Shown in pieces: positions 43,554 through 54,130 of a stretch of DNA of 64,000 nucleotides. This DNA is from Lamellibrachia columna (taxonomy: Eukaryota; Annelida; Polychaeta; Sabellida; Siboglinidae). Each line of letters starts with the position of its first letter. Position 1 is the first letter of the stretch. Under the pieces are notes generated by a model, which worked only from the letters and a program-made list of their open reading frames with translations, was not told where the DNA came from and did not search any database. Position numbers and translations under genes: made by a program. The stretch lies in assembly GCA_963662155.1 (NCBI GenBank), contig OY759261.1, positions 9,829,572-9,893,571 on the forward strand. Direction: 5' to 3'.

Positions 43554-43864
43554 AAAGGACTGTTTCCTTGGGTTGGACTGCCATGCGGGGGTGGAAGAAA
43601 AAAGTTAGCAGTGGCGTTCCGACTCACAGAAAAAAACCATCTCTTGGTGTAAATGGCACCATGGCATAGAGGTATATGCCCGCAACTTCTTGAAATTTGC
43701 CATAGGCCAGAAAAATGGTGTTGCATGAGTCGGAGGCCATGGTGTGAACCATTTACAAATATTTTAGAATTTCCGTTGGGTATTGCTGTGTATAGACAGC
43801 GATGTAGATCAGCAAGGCATCGGACCATTACTCGTCTTGCTTGCCTGGTCTGTAACATCAACAA
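43554..43864 (-). pseudogene. Unassigned Ngaro linker frame between gag-like and RT parts
   Basis: A 126-residue minus-strand frame (43864-43484) with His/Arg-rich sequence but no recognisable domain; probably the decayed start of the polymerase ORF. Confidence 0.35.
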
Positions 43865-43889
43865 AGGTTTTACTGGTGGCTGGTTCTAA

Positions 43890-44475
43890 CATTAAGTAGT
43901 TTGGTACGTTGAGTCGCTAACTAACAATTCCAAAACGACAAACTGCATGGCCCATATTTTGGCCTTCAACTTTGGTTCTAACAAACACCCCAGTGGACCG
44001 GATGCAAAAGACTGCATGTCAAATGGGGACGCATCCTCATTATCCCCTATATCGAACTCATCAGACTCATCTGTGTCAAACTGACCCGGATTTGGTGTCA
44101 CATTCCAACCTGCTGCTGCTGCTACCGCTGACCTGGTGGCTGCTGCAGTGACTACTCCAGTTGCTTGTGTTGCTGACCCGGCAGCTGCTGATGTCACTGC
44201 AGGTTGCGACGATGCGGCGGTCATCTGCAAAATTACATCCTGCCTCGACTGGAATTGCTCCCGCATCGACTGGCTCTATTGCTGCAGAGCGCCAATCTCG
44301 CCAGTCAGAGGCACAGCGATGGACTCATGGGTCGGTGCAGTCGTCTCAGCTGTAACCCGGGCCTCAGCTGTCTCCTGCGTGGTCGGAACCGATGCAGCTG
44401 TCCTCAGTCGCTTGTGAGGCGATCGCTTGTGAGGCGATACAGCGCCGACACCGTCGCTTCACGCTTACGTGGCAT
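43890..44475 (-). pseudogene. Ngaro gag-like ORF1 remnant
   Basis: Possible start MPRKREATVSAL at 44475, then an Ala/Thr-rich low-complexity region (TTQETAEARVTAE, QPAVTSAAAGSAT), an acidic patch (DTDESDEFDIGDNEDAS), and LEPKLKAKIWAMQFVVLELL, which resembles the PxKLxxKIWxxQFVxF block near the end of DIRS/Ngaro ORF1. A frameshift near 44405 and a stop near 44275 break it. Confidence 0.6.
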
Positions 44476-44578
44476 CCTGAAACATTACATACCGACAACC
44501 CGACAGACACTGGGCCAAACTTCATTGCACTCATCCAGCTGGGTAATTCCAAAAGTGCAGTTATAAAAAGGTGCTGAA

Positions 44579-44912
44579 CAGTTTACTGACCACACATGTC
44601 ACTGTCATAAAACCTTAACTGTTTACTGGCCACACATCTGTCATAAAAGCCTTAACCGTTTACTGGCCACACATCTGTCATAAAAGCCTTAACTGTTTAC
44701 TGGCCACACATCTGTCATAAAAGCCTTAACCGTTTACTGGCCACACATCTGTCATAAAAGCCTTAACTGTTTACTGGCCACACATCTGTCATAAAAGCCT
44801 TAACCGTTTACCGGCCACACATCTGTCATAAAAGCCTTAACTGTTTACTGGCCATACATCTGTCATAAAAGCCTTAACCGTTTACTGGCCACACATCTGT
44901 CAGTCAGAAAAG
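44579..44912. repeat. 37-bp minisatellite with strict C/T dimer alternation, about 9 units
   Basis: CCTTAA(C/T)... units: AACCGTTTACTGGCCACACA and AACTGTTTACTGGCCACACA alternate unit by unit, followed by TCTGTCATAAAAG, so the real period is a 74-bp dimer. It lies between the SGNH-like and gag-like parts of the Ngaro element. Confidence 0.93.
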
Positions 44913-44926
44913 CCTTTACTTCATTT

Positions 44927-45300
44927 CAACTTATTAGCTGCTGCTATAACCGCCCCGCGAACCCTATTATAGTACTGCCGGTTACCCTCCTGGTTGAAAT
45001 GCGCACTATCGTTGTGCAAATACTGCGCTGTTGTCCGTTCAGTTGGCCCAAACACCGCAGACTCGCAGTGAGACCAAAAGTCTATAAAAATTATTATCGA
45101 AAGATTGAGTAGCTGCATGCATATATTTGATGTACAGGAAAACCATGTCGTTAAATTCGTTACAGATGAATGTTGCACGTTCAACCCACCCTTAACCACA
45201 AAAGTAACTTCGTGTGTTAAAATCGAGATTCATTGACAGCTGCAGCAAAGCGTAGTTTGCTGCGAACAAAGGAATGACCGACGATTCCCATTTTCACCCT
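44927..45300 (-). pseudogene. SGNH-hydrolase-like ORF remnant
   Basis: Minus-strand frames: MGIVGHSFVRSKLRFAAAVN (45300-45220; GHSFV matches the GDS-type block I with His for Asp) and, in another frame, VKGGLNVQ and a C-terminal HNDSAHFNQEGNRQYYNRVR (near 45010), where DSAH matches the catalytic DxxH block V. The middle is shortened. Some Ngaro-type elements encode such a hydrolase; its place upstream of the gag-like ORF is notable. Confidence 0.6.
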
Positions 45301-45411
45301 TTCCATCACTGGCACACTGCGATCGCAAGTGCAATTAAGAAATAAACGAGTTAAATAAACCAAATAGTATCGTCTCAAAACGAACTTCTTAACATTATTT
45401 TTGAGAAACAC

Positions 45412-45585
45412 AAATTTTCACAACACGAGCGAAAATATTACCTTTGAAAATTGAAAGAGAGGCCAGGCCGACGGCGGGAGGAAATGATCACGTGCTCAGG
45501 TCGGCCTACCGTATAATCAAAAATATAAGCGGTAGCGTTGCCCACATAAATGCCGTTTGAGTTTCATTCAAAAGGTTATTTTTTA
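45412..45585 (-). repeat. Ngaro terminal repeat A1
   Basis: Direct copy of A2 (40220-40393), forming the 5' boundary of the element on the minus strand. Confidence 0.88.
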
Positions 45586-47458
45586 TCATTATGTGTATGT
45601 GCATATATACGGCTTCCGTAATTTTTATAACAAAATAACATGTTTTTTTTCTCATTCCAAGCCCACGCACGATAGCCCATACCCAACCCAAGCCCGGAGT
45701 GTTTATTTTTTTTCGGCCCACGCCCATAAAATGTACCCCCAGGCCCAGCCCGTCCAGACAAATTTAGCAGAGGCCCCGATCCGGCCCGTAGGGCATCGGC
45801 TGGGCCGGGCCTGACCCAAAACCCCGGCCGCAATTTGTTTATTCTTCTACAGTTGAGACAGTTGAGGCATTAATTTTAAAAAGCCAATTAAGTGACTCCG
45901 CTTAACGACCTTTGCCCTCTACAACATGTAACATGCGTGGATTTATGTTGGGTGGTGGAAAGGGATAATGTGTACATTTGGGGGTGCGGTACAGCGGTAC
46001 AGATAGTCAGATAAATTGTAAACATTGAACATTATTTGTTGTATTATTTAAAGTGTCAGTGCATTATTTATTGCTATATGACTGTTCTGCAAACCCATCT
46101 GTGACTTCACTACTGTTATCGCAGTTATTCACTACGCATAACGTCAGCACAGACCTATTGCTTTAATTAGTGTAAGTTGATGGGTTGACCGAACTTTGAC
46201 TCGTCGTACCATGTGTACATAGCATTGTATATCGTTAGAAACAATTATTGAAACAGAGTAAGATAACACTGCAGTTCATGCTGCCGTGACTATCATTAAT
46301 TAAAATATATAAATTATGACTGTTGATTTTAAAGTTCATTTTAAAAGTCGTTATCAGTATATGCAATCGGTTACCCAAATTTATTATATGTATTTTGCAG
46401 GGTTTTTATGTGGTATCTGCATTGCTGTCTGCACAGGGTCGCCAATGTCGTTGTCCTCTTGTTTTACATATATCCATAAAACAACAACATTGACACTTCA
46501 AAAGTACAAAAGTTCAGCTGTGAATGCGACTACAACTGGTCGGGGCTTAGGATCCAGCCTATCTCGACTGTTGAGGAATAATACATTTGAGCCCGGCCCT
46601 TGCAGGGCACTACGGCGGACATGTAGAGGCCTATCCATTGATTATATGAGAAGATTTATTAGGATGGATGTTTTTAATTTGAGGTGACAAAATCTACTAT
46701 ACACACATATTTCTATTTACGGCACTTTTCTTTATGTTTGCTATGTCAATATTATTATTTTATTCAAACTAACTTCTCGGTCCAACCCTCATGCCACACT
46801 CTGATTGTGGAGGAAAGACCACTGACTAACAAAGATCATCAGGAGGATTGAACAAATGCATGGAGTGAAGAAGATGACACAGTCTTCTGTTGGGAAATAT
46901 TTCTAGAACAGTGTTCCAATAAGTATCCATAACTGAGATAATTAGTTTATTCACAAATTTATATATTACAATATTATGTGCCTCTCCGGCTGTCTCATCT
47001 GGCCCCACATAGGGTTGGGTTCAATTGTATAAACTTAGGAGACTTCATAAAACTTATTGTTCCCCACATGTGTATTGTAGTAAGCATTTATTTATGGACT
47101 TGCTATCTGAAGGTGATTTTTGGTTTAATTGGCATTGAAAAAGTAACACTACTAATTTACTAATAATCCAATAATACTAATAATCTACTAGTTTGCTAAT
47201 ATCCAAACCGCAAACCTGAAATATATGCTGTTTTTAGTTTTGTAAGAATCACAGATAACAGAATGAGCCGTTTAGTAAAATCAAAATGACTGTGGCAGAA
47301 CAATTTCCCACTTGACACAATTACGTCTACCACTTTGTAGAATCAGATACAAAACGATAAATTGTAGCGCAAAATACCACATTTTCCTAGAAAACGTTTG
47401 TTGCCTGTATATTAGTGTTGTTATTCAAGAAACGATACGTTGAACAGAAGAGAACGGA
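45586..47458. other. No recognisable gene; one GC-rich patch
   Basis: 45655-45835 is C/G-rich with repeated GGCCC/GCCCA words. A 123-residue plus-strand frame (46316-46687) has no family features I recognise. The rest is AT-rich. Confidence 0.45.
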
Positions 47459-47459
47459 A

Positions 47460-47830
<371 letters not shown>

Positions 47831-47940
47831 TCTCTCTCCCCTTTCTCTCCCCTCCCCCCCATCTCCCCTTTCTCTCCCCTCTCTCTCTCTCTCTCCCCTC
47901 TCTCTCTCTCTCTCTCCCCTCTCTCTCTCCCCACTCTCCC

Positions 47941-47974
<34 letters not shown>

Positions 47975-48013
47975 CCCTCTCTCTCTCTCTCTCTCTCTCC
48001 CCCTCTCTCTCCC

Positions 48014-48051
<38 letters not shown>

Positions 48052-48063
48052 CCCTCTCTCTCT

Positions 48064-48094
<31 letters not shown>

Positions 48095-48116
48095 CCCTCT
48101 ATCTCTCTCTCCCCCC

Positions 48117-48147
<31 letters not shown>

Positions 48148-48191
48148 TCTCTCTCTCTCCCCCTCTCTCTCCCCCCTCTCTCTCTCCCTCT

Positions 48192-48224
<33 letters not shown>
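47831..48224. repeat. CT-rich polypyrimidine tract
   Basis: (CT)n with CCCC interruptions; low complexity. Confidence 0.97.
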
Positions 48225-48227
<3 letters not shown>

Positions 48228-48239
48228 CTAGGATCTCGT

Positions 48240-48580
48240 AAAAGGGGAAGCCAAATGGGGGTCAAAGGGGGAGGCCAGAGAGGGAAGTCAAAGAGGGAAG
48301 TCAAAAGGGGGAGGCCCAAAGAGGGAAGTCAAAGGGGGAGGCCAAAGAGGGAAGTCAAAGGGGGAGGGCCAAAGAGGGAAGTCAAAGGGGGAGGCCAAAG
48401 GGGAGGTCAAAGGGGGAGGCCAAAGGGGAGGTCAAATGGGGAGGCCAAAGGGGAGGTCAAATGAGGCCAAAAGGGAAGCCAAAGGGGGAGTGCCAAAGGA
48501 GGCGTCAAAGGGGAGGCCAAAGGGGAAGCCAAAGGGGAGGCCACATAGGGAGGCCAAAGGGGGAGGCGAAAGAGGGGCCG
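48240..48580. repeat. Polypurine array of GGGGAGGCCAAA/GTCAAAG units
   Basis: Irregular 11-22-bp units (GGAGGCCAAAG, GGGAAGTCAAAG, GGGAGGTCAAAG) rich in G runs. Confidence 0.9.
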
Positions 48581-48599
48581 TCTAGTCACATATGCTGTA

Positions 48600-49570
48600 A
48601 TGTAGTGGCGCAAAGGAAAAAAACGGGGAAATCAAAAACTTTTAGCCAAAGGGGCCATGATCCAATGCCCCCCTAAATAAGCCACTGGTTGTGACAGTGC
48701 TTCACGAATGGTGGATCGTGGAAAGAAAAATGTATGGAAAGTAGTCCAGACTGACCACTACATCTTGGAACAGCTAGAGAATGGGGCATTAACAGACGAA
48801 CCATCTGCAGACGGCATAACAAGAGGGTCCTCTACCACGCTATGGATCCAAGCCCACAGCGTTCATCCAGAACTTCCAGATGTAACCTCGTTGGGGTGGA
48901 AACTGGAATCTAAAGACCTGGAGCTGCTCCACTTTATTTCTTAGCAACAGTTTCGTGCAGTTGTACGAAGGAGTGTGTCAGCAACAACTACAGTTGCCGA
49001 ATGTTTGGAATACCGTGTGTCGGGCTAGGTAAGGGTACAGATTGCAGACATGACACATTGTGGCACTCTTTCTGACTCTCAGTCGCATGGAGTATCGTTG
49101 ATTTGTAAATTTTTTTAAATTTTATTATTCTGCTAAGCAACCAAATCGATTTAAGAACATTAAAATGCCAATATGAGAAGCATTGGGGGATATATATGAT
49201 TATTGCATTTAATAATAAATCATTATAATATTAATTAGAAAGGTGTTTATTGTTTGGGCAAATCGGGCGTCATTTTGGTTTTGTAATTTCGTATTGAAGG
49301 AACCCTCCTAAAGTTTGCCAACACCACTCTTCTGGATTCAGCACACCCAAATCACACTAAAACCGTTTGTTGTCATGTGCGTTGCTAAAATATGTCTACA
49401 GGGTTTCCGTTTTCTGAAATTGGTACCGGTCTATTTAGCTAAACCAACCTCACCTTCTGCATGTGTTGAACCTTTCATAGAGCATATGAGGAGCACAGCT
49501 AGTCGAGGTATGAATGCTCCTGAACCAAGCCTCGTGGCCTGTTTCCGGAGATGTGCGTACAACGACAGCA
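48600..49570. other. Weakly coding-like segment, no assigned gene
   Basis: 48600-48665 resembles 31966-32030 (TAGTGGCGCAAAGGA, AAGGGGCCA). The plus-strand frame 48708-48944 (78 residues; LPDVTSLGWKLESKDLELL) faintly recalls C-terminal tails of transposon-associated invertebrate proteins with a GWKLE motif, but this is too weak to name. Confidence 0.3.
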
Positions 49571-49690
49571 AAGTCGCTCACTTCTTACGTTGTATCTGTG
49601 TGTTGTACACAAGTCGCTCACTTCTTACGTTGTATCTGTGTGTTGTACACAAGTCGCTCACTTCTTACGTTGTATCTGTGTGTTGTACAC
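49571..49690. repeat. 40-bp tandem repeat, 3 perfect units
   Basis: AAGTCGCTCACTTCTTACGT followed by TGTATCTGTGTGTTGTACAC, three times without a mismatch. Perfect identity suggests recent duplication. Confidence 0.95.
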
Positions 49691-50190
49691 AAGCACATGT
49701 ACGGTAGTGAATACGACAGATGACAAGAAGAAGGAATTGGATGGGACATTAGAATGAAAGAAGACAGCCAGTGCCTGGCAGGCCTCGTCACCCACTATTC
49801 CAACAATAGCTTCCTTCCTGCTGTTATGACCCTTGTTGGTAAACCACACAGTTGCAGGTTAGACACTTAGTCAACGCACCCCTAATCAAACCTTCACAAA
49901 CTGTCAAGTCACCCTGCGGGTCGCCTGCCAAAAGGAGCCAGTCAGGCCGATCCGGTTGTGTCTCAACCGCCTCACGACTGGTGCTGGGCGATGCAGAGCC
50001 ATTATACAGAAGTAGGACAACTTACGTTTGATCTTTATTTTATTTGGCAAGGTCCTAATTTTGTTCACGAAATATCTCAATTTCAGTTGTTTACAAATGT
50101 GGATAGTGGTTCTATTGAAAATGTGTCTAGAAACATCAAAGCGTTCTTTTTTAAACTATGTTACGTCAACTCAAGTGCACAGTTGCAACG
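49691..50190. other. No recognisable gene
   Basis: Unique-looking sequence; short frames lack motifs. Confidence 0.5.
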
Positions 50191-50589
50191 ACGTAAACAA
50201 CATTGACGTTGTCCATTTCTATATACCACTCCACAACTGTCCATTTTTAATGTATAATCAATTTGTGAGAGTGGTGATATGCTGAGTGGTGACATTGTTG
50301 GGAACAGAGAATCGACCCATGACTGTCTAGATCGCTGCGACGCTGGGCCCTTGTGTGTTTATTGTTTTACTTGGTTACGCTTCTAACTTTCCTCGCTAAA
50401 ATTGCCTTATGGCGTCAACTGAATTTAATAGAATGTCAGCTTTTAATAGAAGTTAATGTCAGCTACAAGTGAATGCTGTCGTTGACATTTCAAGAGTAAT
50501 TGGCATTTCAGTGTAAATTTTATTATTTATTACCAGCAGAATTACCCGGTGTAGCAACTTTTTTCACGATGCAGCGGCTCTGGATAGAT

Positions 50590-51409
<820 letters not shown>

Positions 51410-51600
51410 TATTCTGGCCCCACCCCCGGGGGCCCCCATTGGGATGGCTCCACATCCGACCCCCTACGTCCCCTAGACGGGTCCCCTAGGTCACCTTACA
51501 ACGTTTCGTCCAGATCGGCCCACACATGTGGCCGTGCATGAGACACAACAGACAAACAGACAAGCAGACAAACATACACTTTGATTTATAGATGAGATAG
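51410..51600 (+). repeat. Third partial copy of the CCCCCGGGGGCC...GACAAACAGAC block
   Basis: GGCTCCACATCCGACCCCCT, TTTCGTCCAGATCGGCCCA, GTGGCCGTGCATGAGACACA and ACAGACAAACAGACAAGCAG repeat the central block of the long-TIR elements without inverted arms, so this block is an independent dispersed repeat. Confidence 0.8.
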
Positions 51601-51812
51601 AATTTCATAGACAAAATTCTACTGTACCCTGCATTTCTGAATCCTGTGGAATTGTATAGAATGTTTATAGAATTCCATATATCTTCACAGTCACTGGCAT
51701 TACGTCAGTGACAATCTGAACAACTTTATATATAGTCAAAATCACTTCCAGCTCTTTTAACATGCCTCCATGTGCGATGCCCGTCAATGTCTACCAAAAT
51801 AGCCAGGCCTCC

Positions 51813-51900
51813 CATATGATATGATGCCATGGTATACCATGGTAAAATACCCTGGTATGCCATGATGTTTTGAGACAGACAAACCGCGGTATGACATGGT
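51813..51900 (-). repeat. Short copy of the CCATGG palindrome family
   Basis: GCCATGGTATACCATGGTAA and CATGATGTTTTGAGACAGAC, the inverse of the GTTTCAAAACACCATGG pattern at 25611-25940. Confidence 0.7.
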
Positions 51901-51926
51901 AAATTAAAAAAAAAAAATTAAACAGT

Positions 51927-51931
51927 ATATA

Positions 51932-51965
<34 letters not shown>

Positions 51966-51966
51966 C
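51927..51966. repeat. (TA)n microsatellite
   Basis: Short TA runs directly before the 56-bp array. Confidence 0.95.
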
Positions 51967-52315
51967 GGCTTGCATCAACCTATGGGCTTGGGCTCCACAC
52001 CAGTCCTGTACCCAAGTAGACTTGTGTACATCAGCCTGTGGGTTTGTGCTCCACACCAGTCCTGTACCCAAGGAGACTTGTGTACATCAGCCTGTGGGCT
52101 TGTGCTCCACACCAGTCCTGTACCCAAGGAGACTTGTGTATATCAGCCTGTGGGCTTGTGCTCCACACCAGTGCTGCACCCAAGGAGACTTGTGTACATC
52201 AGCCTGTGGGTTTGTGCTCCACACCAGTCCTGTACCCAAGGAGACTTGTGTATATCAGCCTGTGGGCTTGTGCTCCACACCAGTCCTGTACCCAAGGATA
52301 CATTGTGTACATCAG
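51967..52315. repeat. 56-bp minisatellite, about 6 units
   Basis: GTGTACATCAGCCTGTGGG(C/T), TTGTGCTCCACACCAGTCCT, GTACCCAAGGAGACTT. The period is not a multiple of 3, so the same peptide text rotates through all frames; non-coding. Confidence 0.95.
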
Positions 52316-52704
52316 AGACAATGTCATGTTTGTTGAACTGAACACTGTCATACTGACTCATGTGCCAGGATTGCCTAAAACAGAATGCATGACAACGGTT
52401 TGAACGATCTGGACAACAAACGAGGGACGATCAGTACTCTGACACGATCAACAAACGACTTGAAGGGATGGCCAGTGGGGGGGCGTTGGATGGTGGCTAG
52501 GCGGGTGTGTGGATGGGTGGGTGAGTGCGTATACATATATGCAAACAAATACGGCGTATGACGACAAACTAAAATACAGCTTACAAGCAAGAACTACAAC
52601 ATACAATGATATACCATGACCTACTATATGGTAACAAGGTAAACTAATGGGTGACTAAACTAACCTCCTACTCTGGCCTCCCCTTTGCGAGATCCTATAT
52701 ACGC

Positions 52705-52768
52705 CACTGCCATTACGCCACTATGCCACTATGCCACTACGCCACCATGCCACTGTGCCACTACGTCG
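52705..52768. repeat. 9/10-bp CGCCACTATG-type short tandem repeat
   Basis: About seven TACGCCACTATGCCAC-like units immediately before segmental duplication copy B. Confidence 0.85.
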
Positions 52769-52773
52769 CCGTG

Positions 52774-53547
52774 ACGTAAACAAGATTGACGTTGCTCAAC
52801 CATTTCTATAAACCACTCCACAACTGTCCATTTTGAAAGCATAATCAGTTTGTGAGAGTGGTGATATGTTGAGTGGTGACATTGTTGGGAACAGAGAATC
52901 GACTCGTGACTGTCTAGATCGCTGCGACGCTGGGCCCTTTCTGTTTATTGTTTTACTTGGTTACGCTTCTAACTTTCCTCGCTAAAATTGCCTTATGGCG
53001 TCAACTGAATTTAATAGAATGTCAGCTTTTTAATAGAAGTTAATGTCAGCTACAAGTGAATGCTGTCGTTGACATTTCAAGAGTAATTGGCATTTCAGTG
53101 TCATTGACATTCAGTGACGAAACTGAACTTACGGGACAGCCGACACTCGCGGATCCAACGACAACGTAGCTTCGATTAAATTTGAATTATTTCTTACCAG
53201 CAGAGTTACCTGGTGTAGCAAATCTGTTTCTCGAAGCAGCGGCTCTGGGTAGATACAATGTTACTATGATATAGCTAGTGATATAGCTAGTGTTTGTTAT
53301 GCTATGTGTAGACGCTTTCTATCCATAAACACCTCCACGTGGTACAGACAAACTCTAATAACTTGATAAGTATTCACAATCGCCGCATACATCCAGCGCA
53401 GATGTGTAAGCATTTTTGAAATTGTGACCCCCACCCCCGGGGGCCCGATGGAATATGGATCCACATCCGACCCCCTATGTCCGTCAGAAAGGTTTCGTCC
53501 GGGTCGGCCCAGAAATGCGGCCGTGCATAAGACACAATATATAAATA

Positions 53548-53620
<73 letters not shown>

Positions 53621-54130
53621 ACAAATAGGCAGATATGCAGACAGGCAGACAGACTACTGACAGACAGACATACATACATACAGACAGACATACAGACATA
53701 CAGACAGACAGACAGGCAGACAAACAGACAAACAGAGAGACATACAAACATACATTTTGATTTTTATATTATATAGTTTGTCTAGAACTAGACCCAAATG
53801 GTTTATTTGGTTTCCAAAATTTATGTAATTTCTATACAATATTTTACAGGCTTTTTGCGGACAAAATTGTGTAGAAGTCACAGAAGGCTGTAGCGGAAGT
53901 TTCAACCGTGGAAATATTTTGTTTTCTATGTCATCGTAAAGATAATAATTTGGCCTACACATTTGCCGCTGGGTGTATGCAGCAATTCTGAATACCTTTC
54001 AAGTTATTAGAGTTTGTCTGTACAACATTGAGGTGTTTATGGATAGAAAGCGTCTGTATATTGCACAGCAAACACTAGCACTAGTTATATTGTAGTAATA
54101 TTGTTATTTTGGGATGGCTCCACATCCGAC
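52774..54130 (+). repeat. Segmental duplication, copy B
   Basis: Counterpart of 50191-51455. Its right edge, straight after CACATCCGAC, passes into the 50-bp array, so the array begins where the dispersed block would have continued. Confidence 0.9.
53255..54104. mobile_element. Long-TIR element, copy B
   Basis: The left arm 53255-53410 and right arm 53958-54104 are inverted repeats (GACGCTTTCTATCCATAAAC, ACAGACAAACTCTAATAACT). Arm-to-arm identity looks higher than in copy A. The left arm has a small internal duplication (GATATAGCTAGTGATATAGC). The centre matches copy A with a shortened (AGGC)n. Confidence 0.82.

Larger units (their letters stand above)
39474..45585 (-). mobile_element. Decayed Ngaro-like (DIRS-order, tyrosine-recombinase) retrotransposon, about 6.1 kb
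   Basis: Read on the minus strand: A1 (45585-45412), SGNH-like ORF, minisatellite, gag-like ORF, RT, minisatellite, RNase H/linker, tyrosine recombinase, B1 (40632-40397), A2 (40393-40220), B2 (39700-39474). The order A1-genes-B1-A2-B2 is the split-direct-repeat structure of Ngaro-type elements, which replicate through a circle and integrate by a tyrosine recombinase instead of a DDE integrase. All coding parts are frameshifted or truncated. A2 and B2 are separated by ~520 bp including a 23-bp array. Confidence 0.82.

Noticed and set aside
43653..43889. Plus-strand ORFs over the Ngaro element, including 44136-44566
   Set aside because: They are antisense shadows of the minus-strand gag-like and linker sequence.
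45655..45835. CpG island or promoter at the GC-rich patch
   Set aside because: The richness comes from GGCCC/GCCCA words with few CpG; no transcript start features seen.
46316..46687. 123-residue ORF as a host gene
   Set aside because: No recognisable motif, signal peptide or splice structure; length is within chance for AT-rich DNA.
48708..48944. Possible transposon-associated protein tail (GWKLE motif)
   Set aside because: Similarity is a short motif recalled from memory; too weak to name without a profile search.
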